Of a stretch of DNA of 64,000 nucleotides, positions 35,033 to 42,785 are shown one piece after another (position 1 is the first letter of the stretch; each line of letters opens with the position of its first letter). The notes beneath the pieces are model-generated. The model was not told where the DNA came from. It saw nothing but the letters and a program-made list of their open reading frames with translations, and made no database searches. The translations under genes were made by a program, and so were the position numbers. This DNA comes from Amycolatopsis jejuensis (lineage in GTDB: Bacteria > Actinomycetota > Actinomycetes > Mycobacteriales > Pseudonocardiaceae): the NCBI RefSeq assembly GCF_000717335.1, contig NZ_JNYZ01000008.1, forward strand, positions 62,001 through 126,000, read 5' to 3'.

Positions 35033-35048
35033 ATAACCGCGGAGTTAT
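35033..35048. promoter_or_regulatory. Palindrome in the divergent promoter of the 3,4-AHBA cluster
   Basis: ATAAC-CGCGGA-GTTAT, 16 bp, sits in the 180-bp gap between the flavodoxin gene (34956) and the first biosynthetic gene (35137). Spacing and symmetry resemble LysR-type boxes, and a LysR gene is in the adjoining operon. No strong ribosome site is seen before 35137. Confidence 0.45.
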
Positions 35049-35136
35049 CGGAAACTGTCGCTGCCGCACCGCGATGCGTTACGGCAGCCTGGGGGAACCC
35101 AACCGCAAGCCCCGGAGCGGAAGTGAACCAGCCTCC

Positions 35137-35943
35137 ATGAGAAATGCAGGAAAAGCATTCCGGCTGCGGCGGCTTTCCCCGCCCGGCGACGGCCGGTATC
35201 TGTTCGTCCCATTGGACCACAGCGTGTCCGACGGACCGGTGGTCCCGCAGCACCGCTGGGACGGCCTGGTCCGCGCACTGGCCGCCGGGGGTGCCGACGC
35301 GGTCGTGGTGCACAAAGGCCGGGCCAGGGCACTGGATCCGGCGCTGCTCGGGCAGTGCGCGGTGATCGTCCACCTCAGCGCGGGCACCTCCCTCGCCGCC
35401 GACGCCGACGCCAAGGTACTGGTCGGGGACGTCGAGGACGCGGTGCGGCTCGGTGCGGACGCGGTCAGCGTGCACGTGAACATCGGATCGCACACCGAAC
35501 AACGGCAGCTGAGCGACCTCGGCGTCGTGGCGAGCTCGTGCGAGACGTGGCACATGCCGCTGCTGGTGATGATCTACCCGCGTGGCCCGCGGATCGCCGA
35601 TCCGCACGATCCGGCGCTGCTCGCGCACCTCGTGAACATCGCGGCGGATCTCGGCGCCGATCTGGTCAAGACCTCGGTCACCCGCTCCCCCGGGCAGATG
35701 GCCGAGGTGGTCGCCAGCTCGCCCATTCCGGTGCTCGCCGCCGGCGGGCCGTCCGACGGCTCCGACCTCGCGGAGTACGGCGCGGCCCTGATGGCGGCGG
35801 GCTGCCAGGGTCTTGCCGTCGGCCGCCGCGTCTTCACCGCCGCCGAGCCGGCGCAGGCCGTCGCGCAGCTCGCGAATGTCGTCCACCCGGCCGTCCTCGC
35901 GGCCGGAACCTCGTACCCGACCGTTCGGAGTGGTGCCGCATGA
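35137..35943 (+). CDS. griI-like: DhnA-type aldolase: 2-amino-4,5-dihydroxy-6-oxo-7-(phosphooxy)heptanoate synthase, GriI-like
   Basis: 268 residues. A class I aldolase of the DhnA/ADH-synthase family: VPLDHSVSDGP (Asp27-His28) and the Schiff-base Lys178 in DLVKTSVTRSP. In grixazone and asukamycin pathways the homologue GriI joins aspartate-4-semialdehyde and dihydroxyacetone phosphate to a C7 amino sugar that GriH closes to 3-amino-4-hydroxybenzoate. The next gene is a GriH homologue, which makes this role far likelier than an archaeal shikimate one. ATG 35137 chosen by homology; no good ribosome site. Stop overlaps the next ATG (ATGA). First gene of the ten-gene operon. Confidence 0.88.
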   Translation: MRNAGKAFRLRRLSPPGDGRYLFVPLDHSVSDGPVVPQHRWDGLVRALAAGGADAVVVHKGRARALDPALLGQCAVIVHLSAGTSLAADADAKVLVGDVEDAVRLGADAVSVHVNIGSHTEQRQLSDLGVVASSCETWHMPLLVMIYPRGPRIADPHDPALLAHLVNIAADLGADLVKTSVTRSPGQMAEVVASSPIPVLAAGGPSDGSDLAEYGAALMAAGCQGLAVGRRVFTAAEPAQAVAQLANVVHPAVLAAGTSYPTVRSGAA

Positions 35944-37037
35944 AATTCGCCTGGATCGACCTTCGGAGCACCCCGGCGGAGCAGCGCGAGGCGGTGGTCG
36001 ACGCCGCCATCCACAGCAGGCTCGCGGGCGTCCTTTCCGACGACGCGGCCGTGCTCGCCACCTTGCCGCCCACCATCACCGGCGTCTTCGTCCCGGGCAG
36101 CGGCACCGAAGAACGCGTGCCGGGACGGGTCACCGTCACAGAAATCGCCGACCGGGGCGAGCTGGACCGGCTGCCGCAGTCTCCCGAGAACGAGACCGCG
36201 GGCTGGGTCGACGTCCGCGACGACCGGACGCTCCAGCTCGCGTGCGCGGCCGCCGTCGCACTGCCGTACACCGTGGTGCGCTTCGCCGATCCGACCAAGA
36301 TCCCGCTGGAGATCGTGCTCGCCGCAGCCGACCGGGCACCGGGCAGCCTGGTCACCGTCTGCGCGGACCTCGAAGAGGCCGGGATCGTGCTCGACGTGCT
36401 CGAACGCGGGTCCGAAGGCGTCCTGCTGGCCCCGGCGAACGCGGCCGAGGTGTTCGCGCTGGCGCGGCTCCTGGGAGCGGCCTCCCCGGAGGTTCCGCTC
36501 ACCACGCTGACCGTCGACGGCATCGAGCATCTCGGCCTCGGTGACCGGGTCTGCGTCGACACGTGCTCGCATTTCGCCGAGGACGAAGGCATTCTCGTCG
36601 GGTCGTTCTCCACCGGATTCATCCTGTGCTGCAGTGAAACCCATCCGCTGCCGTACATGCCGACCCGGCCGTTCCGGGTCAACGCGGGCGCGCTGCACTC
36701 GTACGTCCTCGGCCCGGACAACCACACCAACTACCTCAGCGAGCTGCGCTCCGGCGGCACCGTGCTCGCGGTGAACGCCGAGGGCCGTACCCGCCGCGTG
36801 CTCGTCGGGCGGGCGAAGCTGGAATCCCGGCCACTGCTGATGATCACCGCGCACGCGGGTGACGGGACGGTGGTCAGCCTCACCGTGCAGGACGACTGGC
36901 ACGTGCGGGTGCTCGGGCCCGGCGGGAAAGTCCGCAACGTCACCGAACTCCAGCTCGGGGACGAGCTGCTCGGGCACCTCGCCACCGACCAGCGGCACGT
37001 CGGCCATCCCATCGGTGAGTTCTGCAAGGAAAGCTGA
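35940..37037 (+). CDS. griH-like: DHQS-II-type enzyme: 3-amino-4-hydroxybenzoate synthase, GriH-like
   Basis: 365 residues, archaeal-type 3-dehydroquinate synthase II fold. The family patterns VDTCSHFAEDEGILVGSFST, PTRPFRVNAGALHSYVL and NYLSELRSGGTVLAV are clear, as in GriH, AsuA2 and NspH. With GriI it turns a C7 amino keto phosphate into 3-amino-4-hydroxybenzoic acid, releasing phosphate and water. ATG overlaps the griI-like stop; the stop overlaps the next ATG by one base (TGATG). The pair supplies the aromatic building block of the cluster. Confidence 0.88.
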   Translation: MKFAWIDLRSTPAEQREAVVDAAIHSRLAGVLSDDAAVLATLPPTITGVFVPGSGTEERVPGRVTVTEIADRGELDRLPQSPENETAGWVDVRDDRTLQLACAAAVALPYTVVRFADPTKIPLEIVLAAADRAPGSLVTVCADLEEAGIVLDVLERGSEGVLLAPANAAEVFALARLLGAASPEVPLTTLTVDGIEHLGLGDRVCVDTCSHFAEDEGILVGSFSTGFILCCSETHPLPYMPTRPFRVNAGALHSYVLGPDNHTNYLSELRSGGTVLAVNAEGRTRRVLVGRAKLESRPLLMITAHAGDGTVVSLTVQDDWHVRVLGPGGKVRNVTELQLGDELLGHLATDQRHVGHPIGEFCKES

Positions 37038-38431
37038 TGGCCGCACACCGGATGGGAGACCTGGTCAGCGAGCTGTTCGCGGCCCGGCCCGGCGATCTGC
37101 CGTACCTGGTCCACGCGCACGGATCGGTGTCACGGGCCGCGCTCGACGCCGATTCCGCCGAGGAAGCGGCGGTGTTCCGTGCCTACGACATCGGGGAAGG
37201 ATCGACGGTCCTGCTGCAGATTCCGCCCAGCTGCACGCAGGTGGAAGTGCTGCTCGCGCTGTGGCGGGTGGGTGCGCAGGTGCTGCTGGTCGACCATCGG
37301 CTCACCGGCGCGGAAGTCGACCAGCTGCGCCGGTTGTGCCGTCCGCAGTTCCTGGTGCGCGGCGGGGTCGCGGGCAAATCGGTGCTCGGCTTCCAGGAAC
37401 GGTACGAGCTGGTCACCGCTCGCCTTCCCGGCGGGCGGGCGGCGGACAGCGCGCACCGGCTCGTGCAGTTCAGCTCCGGGTCCACCGGCGTGCCCAAGGT
37501 GATCGGCCGGACGCCGGAGTCGGTGGCTGCGGAGATCGCCCGGTTCGCCGCCATCCCGGGGATGCCGGTGCAGGGCGAACGGGTGCTGCTGCTCAGTTCC
37601 ACCGCGCACAGTTTCGGCCTGATCGCGGGACTCCTGTACGCGCTGGCGCACGGCGTCACCGTGGTGTTCGCCCCGCGGGTGTCGGCGCGCGACATGCTGG
37701 CCACCGCAGCGGAAAACGACGTCGCGGCCATCTTCGGCACGCCATTTCACTACGAGCTGCTCACCACGGCCGCGTCGGTGCCGCCGCTGCCGAAGCTGCG
37801 GGTCGCGGTGTCCGGCGGCGAGCTGATGGTCCCGGCGGTCGCCGAAGCCTTCCGGGAACGGTTCGGCGTCGGGATCGGCGAGTCGTACGGCACCACCGAG
37901 ACGGGCGTGATCGCGATGGACACCGCGCCTGCGCACCGCCCGTCGGTGGGGCCGCCCGCGCCGGGCATCGAGGTACGGATCGCCGACGGAGAGCTGGAAG
38001 TGCACCTGCCGGACGGTTCGCCGTATCTGCACGGGTCCGGCGGCGACCGCTATGTCGACAGCTGGCTGCGTACCCGCGACCGCGCCGAAATCACCGCCGA
38101 CGGCACGGTCTCGCTGCTGGGCCGCGGTGATTCCCTCGTGGTGGTCGGCGGACTGAAGGTCGACCTTCTCGAAGTCGAGGCCGTGCTGCGCGAGCACCCC
38201 GGGGTCACCGAGGCGGTCGTCGTGCACACCGGCACGATCGAGGCGTACGTCTCGGTTTCCGCGGCGGGACCGTCCAAAGTGGACCTCTTGCGCTGGTGCC
38301 GGGAACGGCTCGCCGCGTTCAAACATCCCAAGCTGCTGCACGTGCTCCCGGCGCTCCCCCGCACGTCCAACGGCAAGCTCGTCCGGCACGCCGGTGCGCT
38401 GCGTGCCGCCGAACCGGCCGCCGCCCGCTGA
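37037..38431 (+). CDS. Stand-alone adenylating enzyme (ANL superfamily), likely 3,4-AHBA activating
   Basis: 464 residues, short for an AMP ligase. The P-loop FSSGSTGVPKVIG (145-157), ESYGTTETG (motif A5) and PRTSNGKLVR (A10 Lys) are intact, so it can adenylate a carboxylate. It likely loads 3-amino-4-hydroxybenzoate onto one of the two following carrier proteins, as AsuA3 does in asukamycin. The substrate is inferred from its place right after the griIH pair. Starts one base into the griH stop; 22 bp before the first carrier protein. Confidence 0.85.
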   Translation: MAAHRMGDLVSELFAARPGDLPYLVHAHGSVSRAALDADSAEEAAVFRAYDIGEGSTVLLQIPPSCTQVEVLLALWRVGAQVLLVDHRLTGAEVDQLRRLCRPQFLVRGGVAGKSVLGFQERYELVTARLPGGRAADSAHRLVQFSSGSTGVPKVIGRTPESVAAEIARFAAIPGMPVQGERVLLLSSTAHSFGLIAGLLYALAHGVTVVFAPRVSARDMLATAAENDVAAIFGTPFHYELLTTAASVPPLPKLRVAVSGGELMVPAVAEAFRERFGVGIGESYGTTETGVIAMDTAPAHRPSVGPPAPGIEVRIADGELEVHLPDGSPYLHGSGGDRYVDSWLRTRDRAEITADGTVSLLGRGDSLVVVGGLKVDLLEVEAVLREHPGVTEAVVVHTGTIEAYVSVSAAGPSKVDLLRWCRERLAAFKHPKLLHVLPALPRTSNGKLVRHAGALRAAEPAAAR

Positions 38432-38453
38432 CCTCCCCACGAAAGGCCCGAAC

Positions 38454-38726
38454 ATGCCCGTCAACCTCGAAACCGAGATCCGCGAGTTCGTCCTCACCAC
38501 GCTGGCCAAGGACATGAACCATCCCGTGCCCGAGGGCTCGGCCGGCGACGACAGCCCGATGGGCGCGGGCGGGATCGACCTCGACTCCCTCAGCCTCATC
38601 GAGCTGACCATCCGGCTGGAGCAGCGCTTCGGCGTCGAGTTCCCGGAAACGAGCATCGAGCCGTTCGGGGCGATGACGCTGCAGGAACTGGTGGCCGACC
38701 TGGTGCAGCGCGGGGCTTCCGCATGA
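38454..38726 (+). CDS. Acyl carrier protein
   Basis: 90 residues. GGIDLDSLSLIELTIRLEQR carries the phosphopantetheine Ser45 in a D-S-L context, and the four-helix ACP pattern is complete. AAAGG ribosome site before ATG 38454. The stop overlaps the ATG of a second carrier protein (ATGA). It would hold either the 3,4-AHBA starter or the growing chain as a thioester. No phosphopantetheinyl transferase gene is in the window. Confidence 0.9.
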   Translation: MPVNLETEIREFVLTTLAKDMNHPVPEGSAGDDSPMGAGGIDLDSLSLIELTIRLEQRFGVEFPETSIEPFGAMTLQELVADLVQRGASA

Positions 38727-38980
38727 CCGCAGAGCTCACCACGAGCGCCGTGCGCGACCTGCTGCAGGACGAGAAACTGGTGGCGCATCTCCCGGCCGAG
38801 CTCACCGACGACACGGAGCTCACCTTCGATTCGCTCAGCCTCGTGTGGCTGCTGCACCTGGTCGAACAGCGGCACGGGCTGGTGGTCCCGCCGTCGGACG
38901 AGGCATTCGCCGAATGCACGTCCGTGCGCGGGATCACCGAGTGGCTGCAGGGCGTGCAGGCGGGCCGCGATGAGCCGTGA
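38723..38980 (+). CDS. Second acyl carrier-like protein
   Basis: 85 residues. ELTFDSLSLVWLLHLVEQRH contains a D-S-L motif (Ser37), so it can be phosphopantetheinylated, but it differs much from the first carrier (different helix 1, Trp in helix 2). Two unlike carriers beside two adenylating enzymes suggest each pair handles a different acid. Overlaps both neighbours: ATGA at the start and 11 bp into the ketosynthase gene. Confidence 0.82.
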   Translation: MTAELTTSAVRDLLQDEKLVAHLPAELTDDTELTFDSLSLVWLLHLVEQRHGLVVPPSDEAFAECTSVRGITEWLQGVQAGRDEP

Positions 38981-40094
38981 GGTAGTGGTCACCGGCTTCG
39001 CCGTGCACACGGCTTTCGGCGGTCGCGTTGCGACGCGGGACGGCGTATTCGGCGGCGGTTCGGCCTTCTCGCCGGTCACGCGATTCGACACGGCGCCGTT
39101 CCGCGCGTCCGCAGCGGCAACCGACGGCACCCCGGGGCCGGGTTCGCTGCGGGACGCGCTGAATGCCTGTGCCGCCGACGCGGCAGCCGGGTTGCCCGAT
39201 CGCGAGGACACCGCCGTACTGCTCGGCACGGCCGGGGACTTCACCGGGGTAACGGGATTCTGGCGGTCCGGGACCGCGGCGGGCGACACGGTGCCGGTCC
39301 GGCTGGCCGACCTGGTCGCCGAGCACCTCGGCGCGCGCGGGCCGCGGCTTGCGTTCACCAACGCGTGCGTCGCGTCCGCGGTCGCGATCATGCACGCGTG
39401 CCGCCTCATCGCCAGCGGACGGCTCGATTCGGCCGTCTGCGCGGGTGCTTACCTGGTGGAGGAAGAGAACTTCGCGAAGTTCGACTCCGGCATGGCGTTC
39501 TCGCGCGACGGCGTGGTCCGGCCGTTCAGCGCGGGCCGGAGCGGGTTGTTGCTCGGCGACGGCGTGGCGGCGATCCTGCTGGAGGCAGGCGACACCGCAC
39601 GGCGCCGGGGCGCCCGGCCGCTCGCCGCAGTGATCGGCTGGGGGATGGCTGCCGACGCGCACCACATCGCCCGGCCGCACCCGCAGGCCCACGGGCTGGC
39701 GTCCGCGGCACGGCAGGCGCTGCGCCGCGCCGGGGACCCGGACGGCCGCTGGGTCGACTACGTCAACGCGCACGGCACCGCGACCAAAGCCAACGACCCG
39801 GCCGAAACCACCGGTCTGCGCACGGTTTTCGGCAACCGCCCGGTACCGGTCAGCTCCACCAAAGGCGCGACCGGGCATCTGCTGGAGGCAGCCGGTGCCG
39901 TCGAGTTCGTGATCACGCTGATGGCCATGCTCGACGGGGTGCTGCCGCCCACCGCCGGGTACACGAAACCGGATCCCGCGTGCGACCTCGACGTCGTACC
40001 CAATCAGGCGCGCCGCGCGGACGTGTGGCGGGCGCTGACCGTGAACGCGGCCTTCGGCGGCGCCAACACCGCGTTGCTGCTGGAGCGCCGATGA
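38970..40094 (+). CDS. Beta-ketoacyl synthase (FabF/type II KS-like)
   Basis: 374 residues, shorter than FabF (about 410). Catalytic triad intact: Cys133 in FTNACVASAVA, His268 in NAHGTATKAND and His303 in STKGATGHLLEAAGA with Lys298. It should condense an acyl starter with a carrier-bound extender. It sits between two carriers and a shortened KS-like partner, similar to a KS/chain-length-factor pair. Relatives are found in aryl polyene and manumycin-type clusters. Overlaps the upstream carrier gene by 11 bp and the next ATG by 4. Confidence 0.88.
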   Translation: MSREVVVTGFAVHTAFGGRVATRDGVFGGGSAFSPVTRFDTAPFRASAAATDGTPGPGSLRDALNACAADAAAGLPDREDTAVLLGTAGDFTGVTGFWRSGTAAGDTVPVRLADLVAEHLGARGPRLAFTNACVASAVAIMHACRLIASGRLDSAVCAGAYLVEEENFAKFDSGMAFSRDGVVRPFSAGRSGLLLGDGVAAILLEAGDTARRRGARPLAAVIGWGMAADAHHIARPHPQAHGLASAARQALRRAGDPDGRWVDYVNAHGTATKANDPAETTGLRTVFGNRPVPVSSTKGATGHLLEAAGAVEFVITLMAMLDGVLPPTAGYTKPDPACDLDVVPNQARRADVWRALTVNAAFGGANTALLLERR

Positions 40095-40675
40095 CCGATC
40101 TCCGCTTGCAGGTGCTGGCTTCGGGGCTCGCCACGCCGCACGACACCGACGACGCCCCTGCACTGACCGGCTTCATCGAGTCCGAGTTCAACCCGCTCGT
40201 GCACCGGGTCGCGTGGCAGTGTCTCAGCGGCCGCGACCTCGACGGTGCCCGCACCGCTGTCGTGCTGGCCAGCCGATTCGGCGACGCGACCACCGCGGAC
40301 GTCGCCAGCCGTCAGCTCGTCGCCGGGCGCGTGCACAACGCGCTGCTGTTCATGCAGGCCACCGCGAATGCGATTCTCGGTCACGTGAGCCTGCAGTTCT
40401 CTCTCACCGGACCGCTGATGTCGTTGTCCGCCAACGATTCCGCGGACGAGCTGCTCTCCGTCGCCGATCTGCTGCTCGACGACGGCGACGTGGACCACGT
40501 GTTGCTGATCAACGTGGAGCTGGCTGCCGGGGACCGCGTCGAGGCCGTCTGTGCCGAGCTGGGGAGCACGCCGCCGTCCGAAGATCGGGCCGCCGGAGTG
40601 CTGGTCAGCCGGGGTGCCGAACCGCTTGCCGACCATCGCCGCCTGCTCGACCTGACCCCAGGAGTCCTTCGATGA
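40091..40675 (+). CDS. Short ketosynthase-like protein lacking the catalytic Cys (chain-length-factor-like)
   Basis: 194 residues, matching the N-terminal KS-like domain (PF13723-type, as in chain-length-factor proteins of aryl polyene clusters). The FNPLVHRVAWQCLSG and TAVVLASRFGDATTADVASR blocks align, but where KS have the active Cys (TACAS) this reads SLSANDSADE, so an Asp near residue 116 takes its place. It cannot condense by itself and most likely dimerises with the KS just upstream. It lacks the C-terminal thiolase half. ATGA overlap on both sides. Confidence 0.8.
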   Translation: MTDLRLQVLASGLATPHDTDDAPALTGFIESEFNPLVHRVAWQCLSGRDLDGARTAVVLASRFGDATTADVASRQLVAGRVHNALLFMQATANAILGHVSLQFSLTGPLMSLSANDSADELLSVADLLLDDGDVDHVLLINVELAAGDRVEAVCAELGSTPPSEDRAAGVLVSRGAEPLADHRRLLDLTPGVLR

Positions 40676-42309
40676 TCACCAAGGAAGACCGTGCCCGGAT
40701 ACTGGCCGACCGGGAGCTCGGCGCGGGCAACGTGCTGCACCGGGTCAAGGAATACGGGTACCCGCTGGACGAACCCGCATTGTGGACCGGCGGGACCTGG
40801 CTCGCGCCGGACGGGACGCGGCCGGAGGTTCTCACGCTCGGCGAGCTGCACGAGATCGTCGAGACCTATGCGGGCTGGTTCCACGCGCAGGGGGTGCGGC
40901 CGCGCGATCCGGTGGCGATCCAGACGTTCTCCAGCACCGAGTTCGCCGTGAACTACCTCGCGCTGACGTCGCTGGGCGCCATTCCGTCGTTCGTCAACGG
41001 GAATCTGCGGCCGGAGATCGCGCGGGAGTACATCCGCCGCCAAGGCGTGGCCGGAGCAGTCGCCGACGACACGCATCACGGCGATCTGGCCGAGCTGGGG
41101 CTGCGGTTCTGCGTGACCGCGGCGGACGTCCACCGGGAGCCGCTGCCGGGCACGTACCCGTACCGCCATCACGCCACCGACCCGATCATCATCTCGCATT
41201 CCTCGGGTACCACCGGGATGCCGAAGGCCGTGCCGCACACGCACGAAACCCTGCTGTACGCCCAGTTGTACCGGCTTCGGCTGTCCATCGGGGCGGGGAT
41301 GGGGCGGCTGCTCGTCGCGCTGCCCGGGTCACACAATGCGGCCATTTCGGTGATGCTGTTCGGGTTCCTGCTGCGGGCGCCGGTGCGGATGCTGTCCAGC
41401 CAGCGCGGCGCCGACGTACTCGACGCGATCGAGGAATTCAAGCCCACCACGGTGTTCGCGTTCGCCGGTACCTACGGCGAGATGGCCACGAGTGACCTGA
41501 GCAAGCGGGAGATGTCCAGTATCGAAGCCTGGTACAACACGGGTGACGCCGCGCACGAGGCACACGTGCGCGCGTTGATCGCGCAGGGCAGCCACGAAAC
41601 TGTGGGCCGGGATCTCAAGCGCCACCGGGCACCCGGGTCGGTGTTCACCGACGGGCTGGGGTCGTCGGAGACCGGGTACTCGCTGTTCCACAATGGACAC
41701 CACCTGGGCAGCGAGGCGTACGGGCGGTGCATCGGCAAGCCGATCAGCTTCGCCGAGGCCGCGGTGCTGTCCGAGGACGGCCGCCCGCTGCCGCCGGGGG
41801 AAATCGGGCGGCTCGGTGTCCGGTCGCCGACGCTCACGCCGGGGTACTGGAACGATTCGCTCGCCTTCCACCGGCTGCGGCTGGGCGGGTACTGGCTCAC
41901 CGGCGATCTGTCCTATCGGGACGAGGACGGCAACTTCTACCACCTCGACCGCGCGCCGGACGCGGTCCGTACGGCGGCGGGGATCGTGTTCAGCACGCGG
42001 ACCGAGGAACTGCTGCTGCGTGAACTGTCCGAACTGGACGATTGCACGGTGGTCGCGGTGGCGCCGGACGGCGTCGACGCCAGCTGGGACGGCACCGGCG
42101 AGGGCGAGGCGTACGTGCTGCTCCAGGTCGCCGATGGGGATGCCGACTGGACTCAGCGGGTCAACGACGTGCTCGCCGCGCATGGTTTCCCCTTGGTGGC
42201 CAAGGCGTTGCGGCTGAATGCGGAGGACGTGACCAAGGGCGCGACCGGGAAGGTGCTCAAACGGGAGCTGCGGGAGCGGTTCCGGGTCGCCGGCGGGGAG
42301 GTCCGGTGA
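40672..42309 (+). CDS. Second AMP-dependent acyl ligase (ANL superfamily)
   Basis: 545 residues. P-loop SHSSGTTGMPKAVPH (175-188), DGLGSSETGYS, GYWLTGDLSYRDEDGNFYHL (hinge Asp region) and the TKGATGKVLKREL C-terminal Lys are present. Full-length, unlike the first ligase, and only distantly like it, so it should activate a different acid, perhaps a fatty or second aromatic acid, to a CoA or carrier thioester. AGGAG ribosome site with ATGA overlap onto the KS-like gene; GTGA overlap with the next. Confidence 0.85.
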   Translation: MITKEDRARILADRELGAGNVLHRVKEYGYPLDEPALWTGGTWLAPDGTRPEVLTLGELHEIVETYAGWFHAQGVRPRDPVAIQTFSSTEFAVNYLALTSLGAIPSFVNGNLRPEIAREYIRRQGVAGAVADDTHHGDLAELGLRFCVTAADVHREPLPGTYPYRHHATDPIIISHSSGTTGMPKAVPHTHETLLYAQLYRLRLSIGAGMGRLLVALPGSHNAAISVMLFGFLLRAPVRMLSSQRGADVLDAIEEFKPTTVFAFAGTYGEMATSDLSKREMSSIEAWYNTGDAAHEAHVRALIAQGSHETVGRDLKRHRAPGSVFTDGLGSSETGYSLFHNGHHLGSEAYGRCIGKPISFAEAAVLSEDGRPLPPGEIGRLGVRSPTLTPGYWNDSLAFHRLRLGGYWLTGDLSYRDEDGNFYHLDRAPDAVRTAAGIVFSTRTEELLLRELSELDDCTVVAVAPDGVDASWDGTGEGEAYVLLQVADGDADWTQRVNDVLAAHGFPLVAKALRLNAEDVTKGATGKVLKRELRERFRVAGGEVR

Positions 42310-42785
42310 CCGATCCGGAGACGATGGAGGTCTACCGGCAGTGGTGGCTGCACGACGCCCGCTGGTACCAGGGCGTCGCGAAGCGGTTCGGGCCCGAGGT
42401 GGCGAACGAGATCAACGCCGAGGCGCTGCGGTTCGTCGCCACGCAGGTCGGGAAGCGGGTGGCGCGGCAGCACGGCTTGCCGTCCGGGATCGAGGAGCTG
42501 CGGGACCGGTATGACACGTGCGCGTCCCGGATGTTCCCGGAGGAACTGCGCAACGGCGGGGTCGAGGTGCTCGGCGACGATCTCGTCGAGCTGACCATGC
42601 GGCAGAACTTCGCCGTGACGATGGTCCGGATGGCCGGTTCGCTGGACGGCTACGAATGCCCGTGCACCGACATCCACGCGGGCTGGTCGGAGGGACTGGG
42701 CGTCGAACTGGCGGAGAACCGCGCGACCGGCTGCCTCCGCCACGGCGACCGCGCGTGCCGGTTGCTGATGCGGGTCCGGGACTGA
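42306..42785 (+). CDS. Small Cys/His-containing protein of unknown function
   Basis: 159 residues; family not firmly recognised. Opening YRQWWLHDARWYQGVAKRFG is Trp/Tyr-rich; the C-terminus holds GYECPCTDIHAGWSEG and ATGCLRHGDRACRLL, where CxC...H...CxxHGDxxC recalls V4R-type or DUF6125 proteins and ATC-hydrolase-like small domains. It may bind metal or a small aromatic ligand. Coupled on both sides (GTGA, TGATG), so it is part of the cluster. A tailoring or ligand-binding role is a guess. Confidence 0.7.
   Translation: MTDPETMEVYRQWWLHDARWYQGVAKRFGPEVANEINAEALRFVATQVGKRVARQHGLPSGIEELRDRYDTCASRMFPEELRNGGVEVLGDDLVELTMRQNFAVTMVRMAGSLDGYECPCTDIHAGWSEGLGVELAENRATGCLRHGDRACRLLMRVRD

Noticed and set aside
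35940..37037. Shikimate-pathway 3-dehydroquinate synthase
   Set aside because: DHQS-II enzymes in bacteria are mainly GriH-type, and the gene is coupled to a GriI homologue and biosynthetic genes.
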